Assembly: GCA_031835245.1 (NCBI GenBank)
Contig: JAVKOQ010000041.1
Span: forward strand, 1 to 64,000
From: Balamuthia mandrillaris
Lineage: Eukaryota; Discosea; Longamoebia; Balamuthiidae
Reading direction: 5' to 3'
Length of the DNA: 64,000 nt
Shown: in pieces, positions 9,968-21,200 of the stretch
Layout of the letters: the number at the start of each line of letters is the position of its first letter
How positions within the stretch are numbered: the stretch's first letter is position 1
Notes under the pieces: model-generated
The model's database searches: none
Told to the model about the DNA's origin: nothing
The model's input: only the letters and a program-made list of their open reading frames with translations
Made by a program: the position numbers and the translations under genes

Positions 9968-10288
9968 GGGTCTACTTTTCAGTGAAACACTGCTTTGTTT
10001 ACATAGACGAAACTTTTTTTGACCATTTCTCCTTTCGGTTTTTTTTGTGAACTTGAAAGGTGTTATCTTGCGATGTGGCCTTTGGTTACCTAACGCCCGC
10101 GCCCTGTGCTCTTACTTTTTTTGGGTCCTCCTTCAGTATCGCTTCGTCAAACTAAACAAGCAAGCAAAGAAGACCTAGCAAGAAGCGCTCAGCGCTCCAC
10201 CGGTGTGTGCACACCGTAAGTAACTATAAGAGTTCCTATAGGACCCTTACGAAGGAGTGGAAACAAAAAGAGGTAGACACTCCAAGGG
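9968..10288. other. Intergenic region with small hairpin
   Basis: No coding signal. It has T-runs (10009-10050, 10117-10124) after the RGS stop, a GC-rich patch near 10090, a direct AGCGCTC repeat at about 10185, and at 10201-10216 an inverted repeat (CGGTGTG-tg-CACACCG). That repeat is followed by CCGTAAGT, which could be the donor of a 5' UTR intron of the receptor fragment. Confidence 0.5.
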
Positions 10289-11153
10289 ATGAAACTCAAG
10301 GCAGCGGCTCAAGGGTTGTGGGACGACGTCGCCTCTCCCATCACCCGTTTCCGTGCGGCCGCCGGGGAGGCGCAAGCCCGGGCCAGCAACAAGAAGAGCG
10401 CGTGGTACCACCGCGACGACGCCTCGGGGGACAAGAAGAGCCGGGCCTTTCGGTTCGGCAGGGAGGCCGCCAGGCCGGTCTGCCTGGGGGACTGGGTGGT
10501 CATCCACTCGGCCAGCATGCCCGACCAGAGCTGCGTTTCCATCGAGAGCAAGTACGTTTTCTTCACTGGACCGCCATTCGCTTACATAAACTCATTACAG
10601 TGTCTCCTCTGCTTTCATTATTATTCCGGTTGCCTCGACCTTCCCTCTTCCGCAACAGGTCGAACCCGACGTTGCTAGTGAAGGACTACAGCCCACACAA
10701 GGCAAAACATGAAGGCACGCCGCCACCTCTCTTTTTTGAAAAAAATAATAACAAGTAGGATGCTCCACTTGAAGATTTTCTGTTCGAGTTGGTGCCGAGA
10801 CAAAAAGTGAACGTGGATGGGCTGGTGGAGTTGGTGAAAACCTCGCGCAGCGGTCCTTTCGATGACCGCTTTCTTCACAGCTTTGAGGTTTGTGTTTGTT
10901 TGTTTGTTTTTTTTTTGGGGTCTTCATGAAGGTTTTGCTTTCTTTTTCATCATCTTATGTTTAAAAACAAACAAAACAGAACCTGAAAAGGGAGCAAGTG
11001 CATTATGAGGCCTCGTGGAGACGTACCCCCTTGACCTATGGACAAACTATTCAGGTTTACACCTTCTTCTTTCTCTTTTTTCTACGCTCTTTTTTGTCTC
11101 TCGCTCCTCCTGCTGCTCTCTGCTTCGCTGCTCTTCTCACTTCCAGGTTTCTT

Positions 11154-11199
<46 letters not shown>

Positions 11200-11752
11200 A
11201 CCACCTCTCGCTGGGTAATACTTCCATAACCTCGTTGTTGCTCGCGGACAGTTGAAGCACGTGAGCACACAAAGGTTCCTGGCGGTGCAAGAGTTGTGGA
11301 GTGAATACAATGTGTCTCTGGAAGGCTCCAACAAAAACTGTTGGTTCAGCGTTCGCCCTTTGGGGCAGAGCCGCATGGGTTCTATGGTCTGTGCTCGCAC
11401 TCCCTCTCATGCTTTGCTTTTCTTTCTTGGTTCGTTCTTACATGAAGAAACACAAAACAAGGTGAAAGAAGGGGACATGTTTCTGTTGGTCAGCCTGAGC
11501 TGCGGCGCTGTGTTGCGTCAGACAAGCCTTCACGAAAAGGCCAAACCCAACCTTTTGACGCTGAGCTTCGTGCCGGGTCGTGTGTTTGACTTGTTGCATG
11601 GCTGGACCATGACCGTTCACGCTAGCTCGAATTCGCGAAGCATGTTGCGGGTTTGTTTTCTTCCTCTTCTTGTTCTTCTTCTCCTTGTACTCCTTGTACT
11701 CCTTGTTCTTGTTGTTCTGGTTGTTCTGGTTCTTCTTTCTTCTCTCTTCTCT

Positions 11753-11783
<31 letters not shown>

Positions 11784-11952
11784 TTCGTCTTCTCATTTTT
11801 TGTTACCACAGAACGGCCAACAGTTAAGGTTGTACTTCAACAATACGAACGCCATTGGGCAGTGGTACCAAGAAGGCTATATCATGGGTAACCTTCATCA
11901 ATCCGGATTGGAGCCCGATATTGGTACTCCGTCCCCCTCTCGCTCCCCATGA
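10289..11952 (+). CDS. Truncated inverted duplicate of IP3-receptor N-terminus
   Basis: Seven exons: 10289-10551, 10659-10714, 10775-10887, 10980-11054, 11252-11378, 11448-11650, 11812-11952. Spliced, they give an unbroken 325-codon frame. It is a close copy of the first seven exons of the IP3 receptor at 28845-26700 (minus): same intron positions, including a probable GC-AG intron (10715-10774), and long identical stretches such as DQSCVSIESK, VKEGDMFLLVSLSCGAVL and FDLLHGWTMTVH. Only the first about 40 residues and scattered sites differ. It covers the beta-trefoil suppressor domain and the start of the ligand-binding core, then reads through the seventh splice donor (GTACTCC) and stops ten codons later. 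No transmembrane part is present. A soluble competitor or assembly partner of the receptor is conceivable; it may equally be a young pseudogene. The homology to the receptor ends just before the adjacent transposon. Confidence 0.72.
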
Positions 11953-11996
11953 GACGGTCCTTCTCTTATTTTTGTCTAACTGCATGAAACAAATAA

Positions 11997-12087
11997 GCGA
12001 ATCGGGTAAACGTCCCACCCCACAACGCTAAAAGTCCCACCCCTTCGGTAAACGTCCCACCCCTCAGGTAATTTACCCACCCTAATA
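11997..12087 (+). repeat. Left terminal inverted repeat with internal GTCCCACCCC units
   Basis: Starts GCGAATCGGGTAAACG and ends CCCACCCTAATA. Four spaced copies of (A/C)GTCCCACCCC-like motifs follow GGTAAAC/GGTAA spacers. The reverse complement of 15615-15705 matches over the whole length without gaps, with identical CCCACCCCAC and ACCCCTCAGGTAA blocks. The repeated motif is a plausible transposase-binding array. Confidence 0.8.
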
Positions 12088-12196
12088 TGTATTTATAACA
12101 ACCTATTATTTTTGTGCTATTTTGCCACCAAAGCGTGCGCTGGCCATTATTTTAGAGAGTGGAGAAAAGGGTTCAGAAAAATCAAAAATTTATTTT

Positions 12197-15100
12197 TTAG
12201 GGGGCTTTTTTTTTTCGTTTTGTTCTTTTGGCCAGTCTTTTCTTTGTCACGCTGGGCACCTTTTCGTTCTGTTCTTTTTTTTGAGGAGAGAGGAGCTTCA
12301 CGACCTGTGTTTTCTGGTACCGTGGGTTGGGCTTCAGTTGTCGTTTTGGAGAGAGAGGCTGCCTTTTGTCCACTCGGGGATCCTGGTAGTTCACCACGGG
12401 TGCGACGCCATAGATCTTCCGTTTTACAGTTCTTTTGCCATTTAGAGGTACGCTTTGCTTTGCACTCTTCAAAAATGACAAAAATCAACTTCAGAAAAAG
12501 AATCTGCTTGATACAAAAAGTGACAAACATACCACTTTGCGTTTTTGTTTTTTTATTTTGTTGTTTTTTTGGTGCAGCCGCCGCCACCGCCGCTGCCTTT
12601 TTCTTTGTTGTTTCAGGTTTTGTTAAATTTGATTGAAAGGTACGTTCGGTTTCTGGTGTTTGTGTGAGGTGTTAGCTAAAAGTAGGAAAGTAGGGAGAGA
12701 TTTTGTTTAAAAAAAAGAGATACTAACTTAATTCAAGCAAACATTCTTCTGTGAGTCGCAGGTTGGTTGCTACTTTCGGCCTCTTTGTTGTATTGCGTGG
12801 CCTCCCAGGTGATGACTTCCCTGTAGCATATGCGATTGCTTGTTCTGCTTCTTCCTTGCTAGAGTACTCGATTTTTGGCTCCACTGGATGTTGATGCTTT
12901 GTTCCTTGATTTTTGTATGCATTCAGTTTGTCTTTCTCCTTTTCCTTCTCCTCCTCCTCCTTCTCCTCCTTCTCCTCCTTCTCTTCTTTCTTATTGTTGT
13001 GTTCTTCTCCTTCAGAAGTTTCTTCCTCAAGATCTCCGCCGTCGTCCTCACCAAGTTCATCCATCGATGGCTCCTCCACCAGTAGCAGCGCCTGCTGTTC
13101 CTCGTCCTGTTCATCTCCCTCCTCTCCTTCCACATCTTCATCATCAAGGGTAACAGGCGCTACACGTTGCTCCAGGAGTCAGTACTATCTCGCTTCAACG
13201 ATGTCATCTTCAACTATTCTTTGCCACTTGTGAGGTGCTGCTGTTGGTGTTGTGTCTTGTTTGTCTTCTTTCAGCCCAAGCTCTGCGCTGTCTCCTGATC
13301 TGAAAATGCTTGTAGATGAGCAGCAAGTCCAAAAACGTAGTTTGCACCTCCTACCCCATAATACCGAAAGTAATGACAGGTGCATGAAGGCAATTTATAG
13401 TCACGTCGTACTCATTCCATTTGAAAACGCCGTCAGCAAGCTCTCACAAAATGTGCGTTCAATCCTTCTACCTCTCTTCTTTTTCCTCTCTGTCGTTGTT
13501 GTTGTCACTGTTTTTGCTGCCATTCTCTTATTTTTTTTTCTGTTTCTCACTCTGTTGGTGCTGTGCCAGCCGCAATCCCTCTTGATATCTCCTCCACAGC
13601 CGGCGAACACCACGGCTTGGGCGTTGCTGTTGCACGTTGATGCGGTTGAGCTCTACATTGTAGCGCCGAAACACATTGTCTGCTAACGTTAAGACCAAGT
13701 TGTGGTCCCCTTTGGTGCCCTTGCAGTGGAAATCACGGAGAACACTCCGAAAGATAGTCTCTGTTGCATTGTTGGTATTCCACAAGCCCTCTCGGTGCCC
13801 CGGACGACCAATGCTTTTCCACGTTGATGCCCATGGAGGAGAAAGCCAGTTCTTGTCAAAGTACTTCCAGAAACGGGTAATCCTCTTTTTTTGGCAATAG
13901 TTCTGCAACACCTTGGTTGCTTCTTCCTCTGCTTCTTCTGTCATGGCGTGTTGCAGTCTTTTTAATAAACCCAACACACTTCCATCATCCTTCCCTTGTT
14001 GTTTGGTATTATTGTTAGTTTCTACTTGTATGAACAATGAGAGCAAGAGAGCAGATGCATGCATGAAAGAGAGAACAAACCATACTGTGCAACTTTTTTT
14101 CTCCACAGTTGTTGCGTATGAAAGTCGCACAACAACACCTGAAAGCCAGCGCTTGTCGCCCCGTTGCGCTCCACCTTGTCTTTGTCGATCATTACAAAGG
14201 GTTGCCACGTAGTGTTCGGGGAGTAGATCGTTGTGGTCTGTGTCTCAAAAAAGTGACGAACGGACGAAAGAAAAAAGCGCACAACTGCAGCTCGTTCCTT
14301 GCTAGCAACAGCGAAGGCAACAGGCCAGCTCCGTCCCAAGTCATCTTGCACCACCAGTGCCCAAACAGGATGATGTGACTTGGATAGCTTGTAGATGCTG
14401 TCCAGGCCGACTACATCCTTACCCCATCGCTGAAGCACAGTGACTGCATAAGGCGCGATCAGAAAAATCATCCATGGCCGATGGGCTGCAGTGCGATCAA
14501 GGATGTACGTTTCACGGCTCTCCAAAGGTGGAAAAAGGATAGTGGAAGCCAGCTCGGGTCGATTCAAGGCCTCTTGGAGGGCTTCTGCTCTGGTTTGGCC
14601 TTTCTTGCCGATTCGCAGTTTTTTCCTTCCGTTGTGGATTACGGTGGCAATCTCCTGCACAGTTGGTACATCACGAGCATCCTTGACCAGCTCGCAAGCG
14701 CCCCCCAGCAACAGTTGTTGCAGCTCATGCGCCGTCATTGCTCCTCCCCTCCCTTTCATCCCGTCTTCTTTTGCTCCTTGCCCATCCATCTGGCGGAGCC
14801 ACTGTCGAAGCGCAGGCGTCATAGGCATTGCAGAAGGCGCACAAAACCCAGGTCCGTGGCTTTGGGCTTCCTTCTGGATGTAGATGTAGGCAGTGTTTAG
14901 CTCGTCTCTAAACACCACCCAACGGCTTTGCACTCCACAGTCCTTTATTTTTTTGTTTTTCTTTCTGCTTGGAGGAGCACAGGCAAAGCCGCCAGAGCCG
15001 TGAAGATTCTCGCTGAGTGCAACCTCAAGGACTCCATTCTTCGCCTTCTTGACTGTTGGTGCCACCAACACTTTCACTCCTTCAAGGGTGGTGCGAGGAT

Positions 15101-15278
15101 TACTAAGCACCTTCACTCCTGTTCGCTTTGTAAGCCCACGAGTTGATCTCCATTGGACTCGATAGAAGGTCGGAGCATCCTCTCCTCCATTGTACAACCT
15201 TGAAAGCTGCTGCAATGGAACTGTTCTTTCAAAAATCCAACCGTAAATCTCTGCAAATCTTTTTTTCTTCTCTTCCAT
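12197..15278 (-). CDS. MULE transposase (DDE), multi-exon
   Basis: The ATG is at 15278 (MEEKKKRFAEIYGWIF). The long first exon holds an N-terminal DNA-binding-like region and the DDE core: KDVVGLDSIYKLSK (first Asp), ALVVQDDLGRSWPVAFAVAS, FVMIDKDKVERNG (second Asp), then VLLCDFHTQQLWRKK. After an intron near 14040-14110 the second exon has CQKKRITRFWKYFDKNW and LWNTNNATETIFRSVLRDFH, where the third acidic residue lies in the TNNATE motif. Later exons (13185-13310, 12723-13170, about 12535-12640, 12197-12470) encode acidic, then GRPRNTTKRPK (AT-hook-like), then strongly basic C-terminal segments with plausible GTTAGT and GTATGT donors. The exon joins near 13300-13500 could not be resolved, and a frame break there is possible. 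It should cut and paste the element by its inverted repeats in the nucleus, if intact. Confidence 0.62.
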
Positions 15279-15614
15279 AATGAAAAAAAAAAAAGGAAAA
15301 AACAAAAACAAAAGCCAAACAAACAAAATAGGTGTGTGATGGTCGTGTTGTGTCACTGTTTCTGGTTAAAAGAAAAAAGAAAGAGAAGACCTTGTCACAC
15401 AACGCAAGAAAAAATAACGGTAACTTTAAAAAAAAAAGGCGGGAACAAAAAGAAAAGTATGTTGGGCACATCGGTGAGGAGGAATAACTGCTGACCAAGG
15501 ATACAGCATGCTTTCAATTCCTGACAGTTTTTTTACAACGGTTATTCCGCTCGCCAAGCAAAGAGAAACACAGTAGCAATGTAACGATAGAGTTACTCAT
15601 AATTCATGTCACCC

Positions 15615-15705
15615 TAATAGGTTGGGACTTTTACCTGAGGGGTGGAATTTTTATAGGTGGGGTGGGAAGTTTATGGTCGTGGGGTGGGATATCTACCATT
15701 TTTGC
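15615..15705 (-). repeat. Right terminal inverted repeat
   Basis: Partner of 11997-12087. On the + strand it reads TAATAGGTTGGG...TACCATTTTTGC, with three GGGGTGG-type motifs complementary to the left-end CCACCCC units. The outer 8 bases are the least conserved between the two ends. Confidence 0.8.
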
Positions 15706-15786
15706 CCAAAAAGGTGTATTACAAAAGGGACTAACAAACGTTATGGGACAACGAATGGTGCCATTTTTTTTCTTCCGCTCTTCTCT

Positions 15787-18258
15787 TTAATCGTCTTCAT
15801 CTCCATCGTCATCTCCATCGTCATCGCCTCCATCTGCTTCGTTAGCGTCCACTTCCTCCAAGAATTGAGAACGCTCCAATGGGAATATGCTCAGCAGATC
15901 CTGTTCCGTCATGTTGTTGATCCGTTTCAGCAGCTCCCACTCCAAATGAGTCCACTTGATCTTCTTCTCCACTGTCGAGATGTGAGCACCCACTTTGGTT
16001 TTGTTAATTCCTTCCTTCTTCTCTGCTGACCCTTTCTCCTCGTTGTATCGCTCTTGTTTGTGCTTGAGGTAGGCGAAGAAGTAGAGATAGTAAAAGAAGT
16101 TGTGTTCACTGTGAATGTGGCTCTGATAAACTATAAAGAGAATGGCTAAAGTGAGTTGGAATGGTAACAGTATAACAGGAAAGAGAGAAACAAACCTTCA
16201 CGTCCGCCAAGCTTCTGGAATCGTTCTCGAGGCAAAGAACAAATCATGCATGAGTTCTCCAATGCTGTCGAGTATTCCCCATCTCTGTCACGAAACTCTG
16301 TTGTGGTTTGCGTTGTTCAGTGCGTTTCAGTGGCGACAACTGGAAAATGAGAAGGACAATACCGCCAAACGTGTCAACGATGATGGCGAGGATGATGTTC
16401 AACAACACAAGCCCCACCACAATCCAAAAGATCAAGAAGAATGCCACCACGCCTATTCTGTAAGACCATGCATCGCCATTCTCATAGTTGGCCAAACTGT
16501 CCAATAGCCCTCCACCACCCGTTATGCTATTCAGAACAAGGGAATTAACACAGAAAACAGAAATGGGAGAAGCAATAGAAGACAACGAAAAACAAGAACT
16601 AGAGAAACAGGAGAAAGGAAATAAAACCCGTAGTTGAGATTTGCCAAAAGACAGTCTGCCACACTGCTGCAGTAGCTCTCTCCTTGGTCGTCATCATACA
16701 GGGATCGAAGCAGCAAGAACGCAATCACTGCAGCCGCATACAAACAAGGAACCAACAATGCAGCCTGCCACCATCATGCTTTGTCAACATTCGAAGAAAC
16801 CAACAAAACAACAAAACACAAAGAAAGAAAAGAACGAACCAGAAGAATGATCTTGGGAACGGAAGGTCGGAAGGACCACAACAAGGATCGAATCTGAGCA
16901 CTCAACACAAGCACCGAAAACAAGTTCAGACAAAACCAATAGGGCCAATGCACCGTCCCAAGAATGGAGGCTGCCAGGTAGAGAGTGTAGTAGAGCACGT
17001 GCGGCTCCGTGATCAGCATGCGCAAGGAATACAGCATGTATCCTGGGTATGACTTCTCTTGTATCACTTTTGCCTTTTTGGTTTCGTCATCACGTACAAA
17101 CGAAAGAAGAAGGGTTAGCAAGAACGAGAGAATGGAAGAACGAAAGGAAATATAACAACAAAGGGAAAGCACATACCATTCGTTCTTTTTCTGTTGCAAG
17201 GAGACCTGCCTTCAATTCCTCTAGCTTGGAGAATCTACATTTGTATTCATTGTTGGAACACCGAATGGGTTAGAATTCAACCAGAAATAACGTGACGAAG
17301 AAGAAAAAAAGAAAACAGCAATGTAAAGAAGAGAAAGGACGAAAGGAAGAGGACATACTTGCTCAAGATGATCACTTTGAAGTCTTTCAGCAACAAAGAA
17401 GCATACATCAAACCAGCAAGCAGCGTGTGGCAGATGCCCAATGCCAATATCACCCCTTCCCCCCATCCATACCTCCAATCATCCTCATAGCCAGTGAACG
17501 TCACCAGAAGGATCACATTGATGACGATGGCCAACAGCGTGGCTGGAATCTCGAACTTGCTTTTCTTGGCGACGAAACGGCGCCAGTTTTGGTTGACCTT
17601 CTCTTCTCGCTCGATTTCGATCAGCATGTGTTCAGCCCAGTCCACAAAGGCAACTGCTCTGTCTGTTGGTTTCTTCCACAGATCTCCTTCGTTTTCTGTT
17701 GTCGTTGTTTGGTTTTGTGGCTGTCATGAGAAAGAGAACCAAAAGAGAACAAACAACTCCAAAAAGTTCAAAACGAACGGGGAAAAAGGAGGAGAAAAGA
17801 AAGAGGTACCAAAGACAAAAGTTTTTTGCAGCTTTTCTTTGGCATGTTCTCTCTGATTGAGATTGGTTTCAATGTTCCAACAGCTTCTTGGGATTGGGAA
17901 GTAAATGGTTTGGATCTCTGGTTTGTTGATACGTTCATCTGCGTGGTCCTTCAGGACTTCTATATTGCCTGCGAATCAAGAATAAAACAGGGAATGAGGA
18001 GAAAGAAGAAAGGAAAGGAGGGTCAAAGAACAAGAGGGGTAAAAGAAGAAGAAAAGGTACCAATAGGAATGTAGCCATCATGCTTTTCGAGGTGGGATTG
18101 CATCACATGGTACTGGCGATAGCTCGTCACGCTGGAAAAGATCTTCAACAGCGTGAAAAACTGTACTTTCACTCGGTAGGCTGTTTTTGTGAATACCTCA
18201 TCTGTGGTGCACATCATCGTCAACGGAAGAATAAAGAAGAATACGAGCAGAAAGAGAG

Positions 18259-18296
<38 letters not shown>

Positions 18297-21200
18297 CAAA
18301 AAGGGGTCATATACTTACAATCAACGGCACGAGGACCTCGGAAAAACAAATTCTTCAGTGACCAAAGAAAAGGAGTGCTTCCCGTCGGCCTCACCATCCC
18401 ATCCGGAAAGAATAACTCATACACAAAGTTGACTTTCCACGTGTTTCGATAACGCAACGTCTCAGGATCCGTCTCGTTGTCTTCCGGCAGTTGCGCTTCC
18501 AGCACGTTGTGGTACACTCCTGTTTTGAACCCTTGTTGCATTGCGCTTTGTGCCCCTTCTGCGTTTTCTCCGGCTTCACCGCTTCCGCCTATTACCGTGC
18601 CCCAGGAAGGATCGAGTAACATGGAGTTTTCGTCTTGGAACTCTATCATTTTGAAAGCGAGGCGAGAGGCGAGATAATTGGCAGCTTCTGTGTTGGGATT
18701 GCCTTCCACCAAGGAAAGTAACAATGTCAGCACGTGTTCCTGTTTTGTAATGTTTGAAGGAAGTGGGCAATGCATCGTTGGTAACATGTTCAGAGAGAAA
18801 GAGAGAGGAAAGAAAGGGAGCGGAGACGACGAAGAAGTTCAACAAGCAAACAACGAAGATAAACAAGTATAGGAAGACTTACAATGAGGTCAGTTCCTTT
18901 CAACATATCTACACCATAGCCCAACTGATTATAAAAGCTGGGCTGAAAGAAGAGATTGGCAGCGGTGTGCACCTGCTCGAACACAATGCAATTGCGGTTC
19001 ACCTGATTGGCCTCCGCAAATGCTGTCAATGTCTTCAACACCTGCTTCACCAAGGAAATGTTGTGATTGGAAAGCAATGGTGCCAGCTTCTTCAACAGAT
19101 GCACCGTCAAACTGACCAGATTGACTGAAGTGTTGTTGCTGCCCCTGGTCTCTTCCTGGTGACGATGATGTTGTTCTCTCATGTAATCCTGAACTGCCCT
19201 TTGTGCTGCCATTTCCTCCATCTTTTCTGTCTTTCTATTTTTGTTGTAAGCGCCGTTGAAGTCATCGTTTTGAGAACTTTTGCGAGTGCAAAGCTCTTCC
19301 AACAAACCCAACACATTCTTCAAACATCCCGATCGAAAGTATCGACCCACCCAATCTGAACCCGCCACCCCGCTCATTCTCTGCAGTTCCGCACAACCCC
19401 GCTCGATCAGAGCCTTCATGTCTTGCACGAAACTGGAGTTGCTGTTCATGTACACACTCATCATGTACTGTCGAATGGTGAACCGTCTCTTGGCTGTTCG
19501 TTGGGCTGGCTCTTGTGGCTGCCGACGTATCTTCTTCTCGATTCGTTGCTTCGTCTGTTGTGCCTTCTCCACTGCACCACTAAGATAAATCTTTTCTTGT
19601 TGTTGATCGTCATCTTCCTCATGTTCATCATCAGATTCATCGCCATCGTTGTCCAGCTCGCTGGATTCAGCAGTGGTGATGAGAGAACGAAGAAACTTGG
19701 CTGCTTGGGTGACGATGTCGGGATCACCACACCCCAACAGAGGAAAGACCACCAGGACGGCATCGCTGATGATGGCTCTGTCCTCCAGGTCCTCCCAGTT
19801 CAGTTTGTAGGTGCGAAGGAAGCGAAGATACAGCGCATGTGGATGTTCGTCCATATCTCTCTGATTCCTCCTGATCAAGGGTTTGAGCAACAGATCGGTG
19901 TTATTGTTGTTGTTGTTGGAGACATTGCTGGAGAAGGAGTAAGAGGAGGCGGCAGGTTTGTTGCAGAGTTGGTAGATGAGAAGGTTCTTGATGGTGGTGG
20001 GGCTCATGGAGGTGAAGGCCAACACTTCTTTGAAGGGATTCACGTCTAAGCTCAACTCCTTGCGTGCATCATACCACATTTGCTGGGAGATATGAATGAG
20101 AGATGTTTTGGACAACGGGTTACGAAGAATGTTTCGCAAATCGCCTTCCATGAATTCTCGAATGAGAAGAGTGCCATAAGAGCTATCGGCACCTATCAGT
20201 GCTCGTAGTTGCCAAATAAAACCATAGGCTTGAGTCTCATTGGCCACTTCAAGTTGTTCAACGTTGTGTGCTAATTGCTGCTGCTGTTGTTGTTGTTGCT
20301 GTTGTTGTGACGTTGGTGGTTCGTGAAGCGATTGTCCGTCATCTTCATTTACTTCTTGGTCTTCGTCATCGCTCTCGTCTGTCTGATCTTTGGTCTGTGC
20401 GTTTCGTCCGTCAACCATCATCAACTCCCATATTCCCACTGCTTCTAGTTCATTCCACACGTTTTCTCTTTTCAACACGTCCAGAAAGGCCAGCGCGCTG
20501 TGAAACACTCGGTACAATCTAGAAAGACGAGAGTCGTTGTTTACAGCTTCGATGGTTGGAGGTGCTGTTGCATTAAGAGGGTTGATTTTGGCATTCAAGA
20601 GATGGAGGAGCAACAAGGTTTGATGGTAGAACTTTCTTGCCATGAAAAATGCTGCTTCTTCATATCTGATAACAGAAGCTTCGTTATGCAAAGGAAGACA
20701 GCCAAACATTGCAGAAGAAAGAAATGGAGAAGAAGAGCAAGAACAAGCACAACAACAAGGAGAGAGAAATCGTACTCGAATGCAGTTGTGAAAAAGGTTG
20801 TGCCACAGGAGTTCATTGCCAACTGTAGTAATCATGCAAAGATCATCAGTGGAAAGAAAGGAAGGAAGGTGGTAGTCAGGATGATGGCAAGAGGAACTAC
20901 AAAAAGAAAACAAACAAAGCAAGAAGACAAAAAAGCAAAAAAAGGAAGAGAAGCAGTGGGAAGCCAAGAATACCTTCCAATCCTGCTTCTCAAAGTCTGG
21001 AGTCAGCTTCAATGGACTGAAACTCCCACTGTACAGGTGAGTCAGGGAGGTCAGCAAATACAGAATGTACTTGATGCTTGTCTTGTCCATCTTCCCAAAC
21101 TCTTCCACTCTGCTTCCTTTCTTTTCTTCTTCTCCTTCTTCTCCTTCATCCCCCGCTTTCTCTTTCTGCTTCTCCTCATTCCCACTCTGTGATTTGGCGA

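Larger units (their letters stand above)
11997..15705 (-). mobile_element. Mutator-like (MULE) DNA transposon
   Basis: A 3.7-kb unit bounded by 91-bp imperfect terminal inverted repeats (11997-12087 and 15615-15705) that align without gaps at about 73% identity. It contains one minus-strand multi-exon gene for a DDE transposase. Long TIRs and a transposase with an N-TNNxxE-type third acidic motif fit the Mutator superfamily. No convincing 8-10 bp target-site duplication is seen (left flank ACAAATAA, right flank CCAAAAAGG), so the insertion is old or the true ends differ by some bases. It lies between the receptor fragment and the IP3-receptor stop codon, about 80 bases past that stop. Confidence 0.7.

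Noticed and set aside
11989-15714. Target-site duplication flanking the transposon
   Set aside because: ACAAATAA on the left and CCAAAAAGG on the right share only A-richness; no exact 8-10 bp direct repeat is seen.
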